NCBI RefSeq assembly: GCF_000987955.1
Contig: NZ_LAZU01000037.1
Location: 1-64,000, forward strand
Direction of reading: 5' to 3'
Length of the DNA: 64,000 bases
Source of the DNA: Paenibacillus sp. DMB20
Lineage (GTDB): Bacteria > Bacillota > Bacilli > Paenibacillales > Paenibacillaceae
The first letter of the stretch is position 1. Each line of letters starts with the position of its first letter. The notes below the pieces were generated by a model. The model did not search any database. It was given only the letters and a program-made list of their open reading frames with translations, and was not told the DNA's origin. Below, piece by piece: positions 16,833 through 26,301 of this stretch. Position numbers and translations under genes: made by a program.

Positions 16833-17627
16833 CTATCCGATATCGTACATCCGGGGTCTGCGGTCTTCAAACACGGGAATGCGGCCGCGCACGGCATCCG
16901 TGAGCGAGGGATCCAGCACACCCGTAATGATGGCTTCCTCTTCTCCTCCCGATGCCACCGTCTCGCCCCACGGATCGATAATCATCGAATGGCCGAAAAA
17001 GGAGGTATCCCCGCTGGTACCTGTCCGGTTGCAGGCGACCACGTACATTTGATTCTCGATCGCCCGTGCCGTAAGGAGCGTCTTCCAATGGTGCAAGCGG
17101 GGATGCGGCCATTCGGCTGGCACAAACAGAACCTTGGCTCCGGCAAGGGCAAGCGTCCGGGACAGCTCGGGAAACCGGATATCGTAGCAAATCGAGGCCC
17201 CTGCAATCAGTCCTCCCTCCAATGGGAAGGTCACGGCCTGATTGCCGGCCTCGAGAAATTTTTCTTCATCCATAAGCCGGAACAGATGCATTTTGGAGTA
17301 CTTCGCGATCTGTTCGCCCTCGCGGTTGAAGATATGCATGGTGTTGTAAATCTCGCCCCCGATATTTTCCGCCACGGACCCTCCGACGACAAACACGCCG
17401 TGTTTTTTGGCAAATGCGCCCAACACTTCCCGGGTTGCCCGACCGCCGGGATCGGCCAGCTCCTTGATTCTGTCCAGCGCATAGCCGGTATTCCACATTT
17501 CCGGGAGGACGATCACATCAGGCTTCGCCTCTGCCATCACGGCCCGCGTCATCATCTCAAGGATGTGGTCATAGTTGGCTTCCGTATCTCCCAACTCGAT
17601 ATAAGCTTGAATCAAAGCTATATTCAT
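16833..17627 (-). CDS. Carbon-nitrogen hydrolase (nitrilase superfamily), MtnU/omega-amidase-like
   Basis: A 264-residue hydrolase with the complete Glu-Lys-Cys triad: Glu in VIVLPEMWNTGY, Lys in KYSKMHLF, Cys in GASICYDIRFPE. Such enzymes hydrolyse 2-oxo acid amides or related C-N bonds. The ATG at 17625-17627 follows AAGGAGAT; the in-frame ATG seven codons upstream precedes the ribosome site and is rejected. It is divergent from mtnE. In Bacillus subtilis the equivalent gene pair (mtnU beside the mtnE transaminase) belongs to methionine salvage, so an omega-amidase acting after MtnE transamination is the likely role (inference). Confidence 0.85.
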   Translation of the reverse strand: MNIALIQAYIELGDTEANYDHILEMMTRAVMAEAKPDVIVLPEMWNTGYALDRIKELADPGGRATREVLGAFAKKHGVFVVGGSVAENIGGEIYNTMHIFNREGEQIAKYSKMHLFRLMDEEKFLEAGNQAVTFPLEGGLIAGASICYDIRFPELSRTLALAGAKVLFVPAEWPHPRLHHWKTLLTARAIENQMYVVACNRTGTSGDTSFFGHSMIIDPWGETVASGGEEEAIITGVLDPSLTDAVRGRIPVFEDRRPRMYDIG

Positions 17628-17829
17628 GGTCAGCTTATCTCCTTTCATAGACGTTCAAACCTGCGTGTTTGTACAATGATGTACTTTTTTGACCTGCGGT
17701 TCTGAATGATTGTAGTCCATCATAGCCCGGTATAGGCCGAAATTCAATAGATCAAATGAAAACCCTCTATACACCCCGGATAAATCATGTTAAATTATTT
17801 CTTAAATCTAAACCGGAGTGATTTTTATT

Positions 17830-19023
17830 ATGGCCAAAATAACAAAGCCGTTTCAAATACAGCCTGCCTCCATCATGTCCCAGCTTCCGACCCAATTTTT
17901 TGCCACCCTGGTATCCAAGGTAAACCGGCAAACGGCCCTCGGCCATGATGTCATAAACCTCGGACAAGGGAATCCCGATCTTCCGACGCCTTCCCACATC
18001 GTGTCCAAGCTGAAGGAGGCCGCAGAGAACCCGCTTTATCACAAATATTCTCCGTTCACCGGCTATTCCTTTCTAAAGGAAGCGATCGCGAAGCGCTACA
18101 AAGAAGACTATGACGTGGATTTGGATCCGGAAACGGAAGTGGCCATTTTATTCGGAGGCAAAACCGGATTGGTTCAGCTCCCGCAGATCCTTCTCAATCC
18201 CGGCGATCTTTGTCTCGTTCCTGATCCGGGTTATCCGGATTACTGGTCCGGCGTAGCGCTCGCCCAGGCAAAAATGAGCTTCATGCCGCTGCGTGCGGAG
18301 AACCGGTTTTTGCCCGATTATGAAGCGATATCCAAGGCGGACCGCGAAAATGCCAAATTGATGTTTTTAAATTACCCGAACAATCCGACCGCCGCCGCCG
18401 CGCCCCTTTCCTTTTATGAAGACACGGTATCCTTTGCGGCAAACCACGGCATTGTGGTCGCCAGCGACTTTGCATACGGAGCGATCGGTTTTGACGGACG
18501 GCGTCCGGTCAGCTTCCTTCAAGCGGAAGGAGCCAAGGAAGTCGGGCTTGAATTTTATACCCTTTCGAAAACCTACAATATGGCGGGATGGCGCGTAGGC
18601 TTTGCGCTGGGAAACGCCAAGCTGATTTCGCTGATCAACCAGCTGCAGGATCATATCTACGTCAGCCTGTTCGGAGGCATTCAGGCGGCTGCGGCAGAAG
18701 CGTTGACCGCCCCCCAGCAGTGCGTGGAAGAGCTTGTTTCCACCTATGCATCCCGGCGGGACGCTTTCTTTGGCGCCATTCACGGGATCGGCTGGGAAGC
18801 CGATAAGCCTGCCGGTTCCTTTTTCAGCTGGCTGCCGGTACCCAAGGGCTTCACCTCCGTTTCCTTTGCCGACATGCTGCTGGAGCAGGCGCATGTGGCC
18901 GTCGCTCCGGGCATCGGGTTCGGGACGCATGGAGAAGGGTATGTGCGGGTAGGCCTTCTCAGCAGTGAGGAGCGGCTTCGTGAAGCTGCAGCGCGGATCG
19001 GCAGCCTGGGGCTTTTTCGATAA
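17830..19023 (+). CDS. mtnE: Pyridoxal-phosphate aminotransferase, probable methionine-salvage transaminase
   Basis: A 397-residue class I/II aminotransferase. Motifs: DVINLGQGNPDLPTP near the N-terminus, LNYPNNPT in the middle and FYTLSKTYNMAGWRVGF with the PLP-binding Lys. In methionine salvage MtnE transaminates 4-methylthio-2-oxobutanoate to methionine. The assignment rests on family plus the nearby mtnU-like gene and mtnWXB; a generic aspartate/alanine-type aminotransferase is the alternative. The ATG at 17830 has CCGGAG upstream; a GTG four codons earlier overlaps that site. Confidence 0.8.
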   Translation: MAKITKPFQIQPASIMSQLPTQFFATLVSKVNRQTALGHDVINLGQGNPDLPTPSHIVSKLKEAAENPLYHKYSPFTGYSFLKEAIAKRYKEDYDVDLDPETEVAILFGGKTGLVQLPQILLNPGDLCLVPDPGYPDYWSGVALAQAKMSFMPLRAENRFLPDYEAISKADRENAKLMFLNYPNNPTAAAAPLSFYEDTVSFAANHGIVVASDFAYGAIGFDGRRPVSFLQAEGAKEVGLEFYTLSKTYNMAGWRVGFALGNAKLISLINQLQDHIYVSLFGGIQAAAAEALTAPQQCVEELVSTYASRRDAFFGAIHGIGWEADKPAGSFFSWLPVPKGFTSVSFADMLLEQAHVAVAPGIGFGTHGEGYVRVGLLSSEERLREAAARIGSLGLFR

Positions 19024-19032
19024 CCATTTTCT

Positions 19033-19061
19033 TTGAAATCAAAAGCCCCTTGTGGTATTCT
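19033..19061 (+). promoter_or_regulatory. Promoter of the pro-mtn operon
   Basis: TTGAAA (19033-19038), 17 bp, TATTCT (19056-19061), placed about 30 nt ahead of the T-box leader. It begins 10 nt after the mtnE stop codon. Confidence 0.65.
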
Positions 19062-19093
19062 TGCAAGTAGAGTATGAAAGTGATTAAAACGCA

Positions 19094-19320
19094 ATGACGG
19101 GACCAGTACGAAAGCGAACGGCGCGTTTAGAGAGCGAATTCCCTGGCTGAAAGAATTCGCCGATAGCCCCTTTCCGAATCCTAACCCCGAGCGGCCTGCC
19201 TAATCGCAGGACAGTGCCTTCTGTTACAAGGCCCCAAGCCGGATGAGATTCTCATCAATAAAGGTGGTACCGCGGAAGTTCAAGCTTTCGTCCTTTGTAA
19301 TGAAGGATGAAAGCTTTTTT
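19094..19320 (+). ncRNA. T-box riboswitch leader, proline-specific (specifier CCT)
   Basis: The T-box consensus AAAGGTGGTACCGCG is at 19260-19274. Upstream is Stem I with AGAGAG and an apical helix GCGAATTC/GAATTCGC around GGCTGAAA. In the specifier loop GAAT-CCT-AAC the codon CCT (19180-19182) aligns with the specifier position, which reads proline and agrees with the downstream proBAC genes. Downstream of the T-box lies the competing terminator. In this RNA class uncharged cognate tRNA stabilises the antiterminator, so the operon should be induced by proline starvation. Confidence 0.93.
19282..19320 (+). terminator. Regulated terminator of the proline T-box
   Basis: AAGCTTTCGTCCTT pairs with AAGGATGAAAGCTT and a T run follows. 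It begins 8 nt after the T-box sequence and ends 46 nt before the proB start. Confidence 0.9.
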
Positions 19321-19365
19321 ATTTTCAGAAAGAATCTTAACATCATGCCAGAGGAAGTGATTGCG

Positions 19366-20468
19366 ATGCATTCGCGCATCGTCGTAAAAATCGGAAGCAG
19401 CTCGCTGACCACGGTCGAAGGCGGGCTGAACTCGGAAGCCATTCAATTCTATGCCGGTGAACTTGCCGCCCTTCGCCAAGCGGGACATGAAGTTCTCCTT
19501 GTAACCTCGGGAGCCGTGGCTGCCGGATTTCGCAAGATCGGTTACCCGATCAGGCCACGTCTGCTCCATGAAAAGCAGGCCGCCGCCGCGGTGGGCCAAG
19601 CGCTCCTGATGCGCTCTTACCAGAACGCATTCGCCGCCCATGGGCTGATTGCAGCCCAAATTCTGCTGACGCGCACCGACTTTGCGAGTCGCAAGCGCAT
19701 GAATAATGCCAGCATGACCATCGACGAGCTGCTCAAGCAAGGAGTCGTCCCCGTTATTAACGAAAACGATTCGGTTTCCATCGACGAGCTCAAATTCGGC
19801 GATAACGATACCCTTTCGGCGCTCGTCGCCAACCTCGTCCGGGCGAGGCAGCTGATTATCCTGACCGATACCGACGGCCTATACACCGCGGATCCGCGCA
19901 AATCGCCGGAGGCGGTTCGCTTTGAAGAGGTGGAGGAAATCACCGAAGAGATCTATGCGATTGCCGGGGGAGCGGGGTCCAGCGTCGGAACGGGCGGGAT
20001 GCGTTCGAAGATCGACGCCGCCAAAATCGCCACCCGCGGCGGCGTTCCCGTCTTTATCGGCAAAGCGAACGGAGCCGGCGACATGCTGGCGACGCTCGAG
20101 GGGAAAGGCAAAGGAACTTATTTTGCCACCCATCTCTCCTCCCTGCCGATGAAAAAACAGTGGCTCGGCTTTATGTCCTCGCCGATCGGCGTCATTGTGG
20201 TCGATGACGGCGCCGAAGAAGCGCTCGTCCACGGCGGGCACAGCCTGCTCCCGGTCGGCGTCAAGCGCGTGGAAGGCAGCTTCCATGCCGGGGATGTGGT
20301 TGAAGTTGTGACGCCCGGAACGAACGCCTCGGCCGGGGCATTGTCAATTATGACGGGGATCAGCTGCGGCTTATCCGCGGACTGTCAAGCGGCGAAGTGA
20401 TCTCCGCCATCGGAGAAGTTCACCGACTGGAGGTTATTCACCGCGACGAGTGGATTACGCTGAAATAA
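19366..20468 (+). CDS. proB: Glutamate 5-kinase, frameshifted near its C-terminus
   Basis: The first step of proline synthesis. The kinase domain is intact (VVKIGSSSLTT, PVINENDSVS, TDTDGLYTADPR, SSVGTGGMRSKIDAA). The start is ATG 19366 behind GAGGAAGTG. The frame as given stops at 20400, but the +1 frame from about 20332 continues the PUA domain (RGIVNYDGDQLRL, then GEVHRLEVIHRDEWITLK) to TAA at 20466-20468. One missing base in GGCCGGGG at 20331-20338 explains this; restored length is about 367 residues, as expected. As read, the truncated 344-residue form would lose most of the PUA domain. Confidence 0.93.
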
Positions 20469-20485
20469 TGAAGGAGGAAGAAATC

Positions 20486-21733
20486 ATGAGTGAAGTTAGA
20501 AATAAAGCCGGACTTGCCAAAAATGTTACGACGGTTCTCAATAAACTGAACACGACGCAGAAAAACGAAGCCCTTCTCGCCATGGCGGATGCGCTCATCC
20601 AGCGTTCGGCCGACATTATGGTTGCGAACGAGGAGGATTTGAAGCGCGGAGAAGAACAAGGCATTTCCGCTTCCCTGCTGGACCGCCTGGCCCTTAACGC
20701 GTCCCGGATCGAAGCGATTGCGGAAGGACTGCGCCAGATTGCGAAACTGCCGGATCCCGTGGGCGACACCCTGGAAACCATCGAGCGTCCTAACGGGCTG
20801 TTTATCCGTAAAGTCCGCGTACCGATCGGCGTTATCGGCATTATCTATGAAGCCCGTCCCAATGTGACCGTGGATGCAGCCGGACTGTGCCTAAAGAGCG
20901 GTAATGCGGTCGTGCTTCGAGGCGGGTCGTCCGCCCTTTCCTCGAACCGCAAAATCGTGGAGGTGCTCCACGAGGCCATGGAACGCACAGCCATGCCAAA
21001 AGATGCCCTGCAGCTGATCGAGGATCCAAACCGCGCCTCCGTCGACGAAATGCTCAAGCTGAACGGGCTGCTGGATGTCATCATTCCTCGCGGAGGCAGC
21101 TCGCTCATTCAAAACGTCGTCATGAACGCCACCGTGCCTGTCATCGAGACGGGAGCGGGCATTTGCCATACCTTTATCGATGAATCGGCGGATCCTGCCA
21201 TGGCCGAGAACATCGCCATCAACGCCAAGGTTCAGCGCCCATCCGTCTGCAACGCGATGGAAACCCTCTTGGTTCACAAAGATTTTGCCGCAGCCCACTT
21301 AAGCGCCTTGGCGGATTCCTTCCGTAAAGCCGGCGTGGAGCTTCGCGGCGATGAAGAGACGCTGCGCCTTTCGCCTTGGGCTAAACCGGCGGAATCCTCC
21401 GACTATGCTACCGAGTACAACGACTACATTTTGAACATAAAGGTTGTGAACAACCTGTCGGAAGCCATAAAGCATATCGCTGCCTACGGAACGAAGCATT
21501 CCGAATGCATCGTTACGGCATCGCAGGAGAATGCCGAACGCTTTTTGCAGGAAGTGGATGCCGCAGCGGTATACCACAATGCTTCGACCCGGTTTACGGA
21601 CGGATTCGAATTCGGCTTCGGCGCAGAAATCGGAATCAGCACGCAAAAGCTTCACGCTCGCGGACCCATGGGCCTGCCGGCTTTGACGTCCACCAAGTAT
21701 ATCGTTACCGGAAACGGCCAGATCCGTCATTAA
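20486..21733 (+). CDS. proA: Gamma-glutamyl phosphate reductase
   Basis: A 415-residue aldehyde-dehydrogenase-fold enzyme that reduces glutamyl-5-phosphate to the semialdehyde. Recognisable segments are GVIGIIYEARPNVT, LKSGNAVVLRGGS and VQRPSVCNAMETLLVH with the catalytic Cys. The start MSEVRNK (20486) follows AAGGAGG; the upstream in-frame ATGs at 20450 and 20468 have no ribosome site and overlap the restored proB end. It lies 17 nt after that restored stop. Confidence 0.96.
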   Translation: MSEVRNKAGLAKNVTTVLNKLNTTQKNEALLAMADALIQRSADIMVANEEDLKRGEEQGISASLLDRLALNASRIEAIAEGLRQIAKLPDPVGDTLETIERPNGLFIRKVRVPIGVIGIIYEARPNVTVDAAGLCLKSGNAVVLRGGSSALSSNRKIVEVLHEAMERTAMPKDALQLIEDPNRASVDEMLKLNGLLDVIIPRGGSSLIQNVVMNATVPVIETGAGICHTFIDESADPAMAENIAINAKVQRPSVCNAMETLLVHKDFAAAHLSALADSFRKAGVELRGDEETLRLSPWAKPAESSDYATEYNDYILNIKVVNNLSEAIKHIAAYGTKHSECIVTASQENAERFLQEVDAAAVYHNASTRFTDGFEFGFGAEIGISTQKLHARGPMGLPALTSTKYIVTGNGQIRH

Positions 21734-21755
21734 TATCCCGAAGGAGGAATAACTT

Positions 21756-22625
21756 ATGTGCCAATCTCCCCAGAATCGGCCTTTGATTGAAAAGGCCATC
21801 ACCTTCTACGGCGCCGGCTCCATGGCTGAAGCGATCGTACGCGGCCTGATCAGCCGCTCCGTGATGCGTCCGGAAGACATTACGATGCTGAACCGCAGCA
21901 ATACCCAGCGTCTTCAGGAGCTTCTGGAACGTTATGATGTCCAAACCAGCAATGACCCGGAGCAAAAAGGCGAGATCCTGAAAAACAGTCCGGTCATCGT
22001 GCTGGCCATGAAACCGAAGGAAGCCGCCAAAGCGCTGAAAGAGCTCGGCCCCCTTTTGACCGGGGATCAGCTTATTATCTCTTTCATTGCGGGGCTGTCC
22101 ATCCAAACGGCACAGTCGCTTCTCGGACATAAGCAGCCGATAGCGCGTACGATGCCGAACACCTCCTGCTCCATCGGGCTTGGCTCTACGGGCGTCTCCT
22201 TCTCGAAGGAAATGAACGAACCCATGCGCCAGCTGGTGATGACCCTGTTCGAAGCGGTGGGGAACGTCACCGTCATCGAGGAGGATAAAATGGACATTCT
22301 GACCGGCATCTCCGGGAGCGGCCCGGCTTACTTCTATTATATGATGGAAGCGATGACCGCAGCCGGGATCCGGGGCGGACTGACGGCCGACCAAAGCCGC
22401 GAGCTCACGCTGCAGACCATTATGGGCGCGGCTCGGATGGTCCAGGTGACCGGGGAACAGCCCTCTGCCCTCCGGGCCAAAATCACCTCGCCGAACGGCT
22501 CCACCCAGGCGGCGCTCGAACGGCTGGACCAAGGCGACTTCTTCGAAACCGTCATCGCCGCCGTAAACCGCTGCGCGGAGCGCTCGCGTGAAATGGGAAC
22601 CGTGCTGAAAGGACAAATCTCATGA
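21756..22625 (+). CDS. proC: Pyrroline-5-carboxylate reductase
   Basis: A 289-residue enzyme for the last step of proline synthesis. The NAD(P)-binding GAGSMAEAIVRG is near residue 20 and the C-terminal signature GSGPAYFYYMMEAM is intact. The ribosome site GAAGGAGG is clear. Its stop overlaps the mtnW start (ATGA), giving translational coupling into a methionine-salvage gene, an unusual operon join. Confidence 0.95.
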   Translation: MCQSPQNRPLIEKAITFYGAGSMAEAIVRGLISRSVMRPEDITMLNRSNTQRLQELLERYDVQTSNDPEQKGEILKNSPVIVLAMKPKEAAKALKELGPLLTGDQLIISFIAGLSIQTAQSLLGHKQPIARTMPNTSCSIGLGSTGVSFSKEMNEPMRQLVMTLFEAVGNVTVIEEDKMDILTGISGSGPAYFYYMMEAMTAAGIRGGLTADQSRELTLQTIMGAARMVQVTGEQPSALRAKITSPNGSTQAALERLDQGDFFETVIAAVNRCAERSREMGTVLKGQIS

Positions 22626-23841
22626 GCCGGTGCATAGCGACTTACCGTATCCATGACGATCACGCCGACTTCCGCAAAAAAGCCGAATCGATTGCCGTCG
22701 GCATGACCGTAGGCAGCTGGACGGAGCTTCCGCAGGCGAAGCGTCAATCGCTCCAGAAACATCTGGGCGAGGTTCATGCCGTTGAAGTGTTTGAATCCCC
22801 TGACGGTTCGCCCGGCAGCCGGTATGCTGACGTGAGCATCGCCTATCCGGACATCAATTTCAGCCGCGACATTCCGGCGCTTCTGGTGACCGTTTTCGGC
22901 AAAATTTCGATGGACGGAAGGATTAAACTGACTGCGCTGGATCTGTCCGACAGCTTCCTGTCTGCGTTCCCGGGCCCGAAATTCGGCATTGACGGGATCC
23001 GCCAGCTGCTTGGCGCGTATGACCGTCCGCTCTTGATGAGCATCTTTAAATCCGTGATCGGACTGAATGCGGACGAGCTGACAGAACAGTTTATCCGCCA
23101 GGCTCGGGGCGGCGTGGACCTGATTAAAGACGATGAAATCCTGTTCGAAAACGAGCTGACGCCGATTGCGACCCGGGTCAAGCTGTGCATGCAGGCTGCG
23201 GCCGAAACCGAGCGGGAGACCGGCAAAAAGCTTCTGTATGCCGCCAATCTGACGGGACGCACCTCCGGCTTGCGCGATCAGGCGCTGCGCGCGATTGACG
23301 CCGGAGCGAACGCGCTGCTGTTCAACGTTCTATCATATGGTTACGACGTGCTGCAGGAGCTGAGCTCGGATCCGGAAATCACCGTGCCGATCGCCGCCCA
23401 TCCTGCCTTGGCCGGGGCAATTTATCCGTCCCCGTACTACGGCATCGCCGCTCCGGTTCTATTGGGACAGCTAATGCGGATTGCCGGCGCGGATCTCGTG
23501 CTTTTCCCTTCCCCGTACGGATCGGTAACGATGCCGCGGGAAGAAAATCTGTCCATCCGGAATGAGCTTCACCGTGCCGAGCTCGGCATGAAACGGAGTT
23601 TGCCGGTCCCATCCGCAGGCATCCATCCGGGCCTCGTTCCGAAAATCACGAGAGACTTCGGGACCGACGTCGTCGTTACGCCGGGGGAGGCATTCACGGC
23701 CACCCGATGGGCACCGAAGCGGGCGGCCGCGCTTTCGTACAAGCCATTGAGGCAGCCATGAACGGGATTTCGCTATCCGAGAAGGCTGAATCACACCCTG
23801 AGCTTAAAGCGGCTCTGGACATCTGGGGAGGAGAAGCATGA
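22622..23841 (+). CDS. mtnW: 2,3-diketo-5-methylthiopentyl-1-phosphate enolase (RuBisCO-like protein), frameshifted
   Basis: A RuBisCO-like protein of the methionine salvage pathway. The enolase core is recognisable (GGVDLIKDDE with the loop Lys/Asp/Glu, FPGPKFGIDG, AAHPALAGA). As given the frame ends at 23761, but the correct frame resumes after the G run at 23682-23686 (GIHGHPMGTEAGGRAF) and ends at TGA 23839-23841, overlapping mtnX by 4 nt. One missing G (five instead of six) explains it; restored length is about 406 residues, normal for MtnW. The start overlaps the proC stop. Confidence 0.93.
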
Positions 23842-24512
23842 CAGGCAAGCAACCGATCGTATTTTGCGATTTTGACGGAACCATTACCGACAATGACAAC
23901 ATCGTGGCCATTATGAAGCATTTCAAACCCGAGGGTTATGAAGCCGTCATGGAGGCAACCCTTAAGCGGAGCATTTCCATCCGGGAAGGGGTCGGGCGCA
24001 TGTTTGCGCTGTTCCCTTCCTCCATGCGCGAGCAAATCGTATCTTTCGTGATTCAACAGGCCGTGATCCGGGAAGGCTTCGTCGAGTTTTTGGAATACTT
24101 GAAATCGGAGGGCATTCCGTTTTACGTCACCAGCGGGGGCATCGATTTCTTTGTGGACCCTCTTCTGAAGCCGTTCGGCATACCTGAAGGACGAATATTC
24201 TGCAACAGTGCCGATTTTGAAGGCGAACGGATTGAGATTACCTGGCCCCATCCTTGCCAAGAGCCTTGCAAAAACGATTGCGGCATGTGCAAAGTGACCG
24301 TTATGAAGGAATTCCCGCCGGAGCAATACACGCGGATTCTGATCGGGGACAGCATTACCGATTTTGAAGGTGCCAAACAGGCAGATCTCGTCTATTCCCG
24401 TTCGACGCTGACCGAGCAGTGCCGAAAACTGGGCGTGAATCATGTGCCGTTCCACACGTTTACCGAAATTCAGGAAGATATGAAGCTCAAGAAAAACCAG
24501 GGGGTGCTGTAA
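23838..24512 (+). CDS. mtnX: 2-hydroxy-3-keto-5-methylthiopentenyl-1-phosphate phosphatase
   Basis: A 224-residue HAD phosphatase with the nucleophile motif FCDFDGTITDND at residues 10-21, the TSGG motif (VTSGGIDFF) and the GDSITDFEGAK motif. It removes the phosphate from the product of MtnW. It lies between mtnW (4-nt overlap of the restored frame) and mtnB (immediately adjacent), with ribosome site GGGGAGGAG. Confidence 0.93.
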   Translation: MTGKQPIVFCDFDGTITDNDNIVAIMKHFKPEGYEAVMEATLKRSISIREGVGRMFALFPSSMREQIVSFVIQQAVIREGFVEFLEYLKSEGIPFYVTSGGIDFFVDPLLKPFGIPEGRIFCNSADFEGERIEITWPHPCQEPCKNDCGMCKVTVMKEFPPEQYTRILIGDSITDFEGAKQADLVYSRSTLTEQCRKLGVNHVPFHTFTEIQEDMKLKKNQGVL

Positions 24513-25184
24513 ATGAAATTTACCGATATTCGGCTGGAGCAAAAACAGGCAGCGCTCGATGAGCTTCGCTCCGTCAAGGAGTTGTTTGCTTCCCGAGGCT
24601 GGTTTCCCGGAACAAGCGGCAATCTGTCGGTCCGGGTCGGCGAATTCGATCCCGAGCAGTTTTATTTCGCTGTCACGGCAAGCGGAAAAGACAAATCCGT
24701 ACATACGCCGGAGGATTATCTGTTTGTTGACCAAAACGGCAAGCCGTGCGAAACGACCGGCCTGAAGCCGAGCGCGGAGACGCTGATTCACTGCGAAATC
24801 TACCGCAAAACCGGCTGCGGCGCCATTTTCCACGTGCACACCATTGACAATAACCTGATCAGCGAGTGGTATGGTGAACAGGGATATGTTCCGGCACAGG
24901 GCATTGAACTGATCAAAGCGTTTAACATCTGGGAAGAAGATGCGGCCATCCGCATTCCGGTGCTGCCAAACTATGCCGAGATCCCGCGCATTGCGAAGCT
25001 GGTACCGGATGCTCTCGATCCGGCGGTTCCCGGCATTTTGCTGCGAAATCACGGCATCTACGCCTGGGGACAGAATGCATTCGAAGCGAAGCGGCATTTG
25101 GAGGCGTTCGAATTTATTTTTCAATATACGTACCGCCGGCTCCTTTTGAACGCTGCCTATCCTGCCGCGGATTCACGGGCATAG
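24513..25184 (+). CDS. mtnB: Methylthioribulose-1-phosphate dehydratase
   Basis: A 223-residue class II aldolase/adducin-family zinc enzyme. Zinc ligands are visible in FHVHTIDNN and LLRNHGIYAWG, and the family start RGWFPGTSGNLSVR is clear. It starts directly after the mtnX stop. The dioxygenase gene mtnD, which often follows, is absent here. Confidence 0.94.
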   Translation: MKFTDIRLEQKQAALDELRSVKELFASRGWFPGTSGNLSVRVGEFDPEQFYFAVTASGKDKSVHTPEDYLFVDQNGKPCETTGLKPSAETLIHCEIYRKTGCGAIFHVHTIDNNLISEWYGEQGYVPAQGIELIKAFNIWEEDAAIRIPVLPNYAEIPRIAKLVPDALDPAVPGILLRNHGIYAWGQNAFEAKRHLEAFEFIFQYTYRRLLLNAAYPAADSRA

Positions 25185-25222
25185 AAAAACCTTGGCTTCG
25201 TTTAAGGAAAGGTGTTGAAAGC

Positions 25223-25516
25223 ATGCTCATGAACCTTGCCTTGGGGACCGTGTTCATCATTGCGGGCGTAATGCTGTTCCTGTTCCCGCCGAAGGAAATC
25301 AACGGGTTTTACGGTTACCGGACGACCTCGTCCATGAAAAACGAGTGGAACTGGACCGCTGCCAACCGTTACTGCAGCCAGCTGCTAATGATCTTTGGCG
25401 CATTGCTGCTTCTGGTTGCGGCACTGACCGGCCATTTTGCGGTTACGGCCATATGCACGCTGGTATCGATCGTTCTGATTTTCGTTATCATCGAAAATAA
25501 ATTGAAAAAAATGTAA
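25223..25516 (+). CDS. SdpI-family small membrane protein
   Basis: A 97-residue protein with three predicted membrane segments (residues ~3-22, ~55-72, ~75-92) and the family motif FYGYRTTSSMKNEW between the first two. SdpI of Bacillus subtilis gives immunity to the SdpC toxin, but most members are uncharacterised. It is the last gene of the pro-mtn transcription unit, with ribosome site AAAGGTG and a strong terminator directly after its stop. Confidence 0.82.
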   Translation: MLMNLALGTVFIIAGVMLFLFPPKEINGFYGYRTTSSMKNEWNWTAANRYCSQLLMIFGALLLLVAALTGHFAVTAICTLVSIVLIFVIIENKLKKM

Positions 25517-25547
25517 ACCGGAGTTCTTGCCCGGTTTACATTTTTTT
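25511..25547 (+). terminator. Bidirectional terminator after the pro-mtn operon
   Basis: ATGTAAACCGG pairs perfectly with CCGGTTTACAT. T7 follows on the plus strand and A residues precede it, so it can serve both this operon and the convergent membrane-protein operon. Confidence 0.9.
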
Positions 25548-25599
25548 GTTGCATCCGTGTCCTATGGCGCCCCTCTATTCCGCAGGGGGTGTCAACCTA

Positions 25600-26301
25600 C
25601 TAACGCGTGTTTCCATGGGGATCCCGGACCGTTACCTTCATGTCCGCGGGTGCGGATACGGTCACCTCCAGATTGGAAGAGCCGCCGTTCAAGCCAAAAC
25701 GCGGAGGCTCCAGCAGGTTGACGTACAGGACGTTTCCGGCTTGTTTCATTTGAATAAGCGACGATAGTCCGTCTCCCTTGAGCAGTTCCTCATCGGCTGT
25801 TCTCACGCTGCCGAATACTAACAACTCCTTCGAGCTGCTGGAGTCTTTCTTGATTTGGTATACATAGCTGCCCTGCACGATGATTTTGTTGACGCCGTCA
25901 GGGACACCCGTCCTGATCTCCGGAATCGGAACCGTTTTTTGCACGGCAACGGTCTCCCGCCGGATCTGATCGAGCAGGCCGGTCGTGCTGAGCGCGGCCA
26001 GGCCGACGCAGCATAGTGTCAAAAATCCGATCAGCAAAATGCTGAACACGTCATACTTTACGTTATACGCTTTTCTAAAGAAAAGCGTATAACCCACAAC
26101 CTCGGCGCCGAGCAAGATGAAGACGACCGGCCACCATTTCATAGCGGAATCAAACACCGCCGTCCCTTTCCATTGCGAGGTTAATACCAGAACGCCAAGC
26201 AGGAGCAGCGATACCCCCATGGACAGCGAACCGACTCTCCACTGCCGTACGGCATTCGCGGGAACCCTGTCATATCCCAAGTCATTATCGGTCGGATTCA
26301 T
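25600..26301 (-). CDS. Membrane protein with C-terminal extracytoplasmic domain
   Basis: A 233-residue protein with three to four membrane segments in residues 28-125 and a soluble C-terminal part (VNKIIVQGSYVYQIKK, NLEVTVSAPADMKVTV) that resembles the beta-rich domains of LiaF/DUF4097-type envelope-stress proteins; this resemblance is by eye. The ATG start overlaps the previous stop (TGATG) with GGGAG upstream. It is the last gene of the sigma-factor operon. Confidence 0.7.
   Translation of the reverse strand: MNPTDNDLGYDRVPANAVRQWRVGSLSMGVSLLLLGVLVLTSQWKGTAVFDSAMKWWPVVFILLGAEVVGYTLFFRKAYNVKYDVFSILLIGFLTLCCVGLAALSTTGLLDQIRRETVAVQKTVPIPEIRTGVPDGVNKIIVQGSYVYQIKKDSSSSKELLVFGSVRTADEELLKGDGLSSLIQMKQAGNVLYVNLLEPPRFGLNGGSSNLEVTVSAPADMKVTVRDPHGNTR

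Noticed and set aside
17649..17829. SAM riboswitch ahead of mtnE
   Set aside because: I looked for S-box signatures in the short mtnU-mtnE intergenic region and found none; the gap is also too short for a full leader plus terminator.
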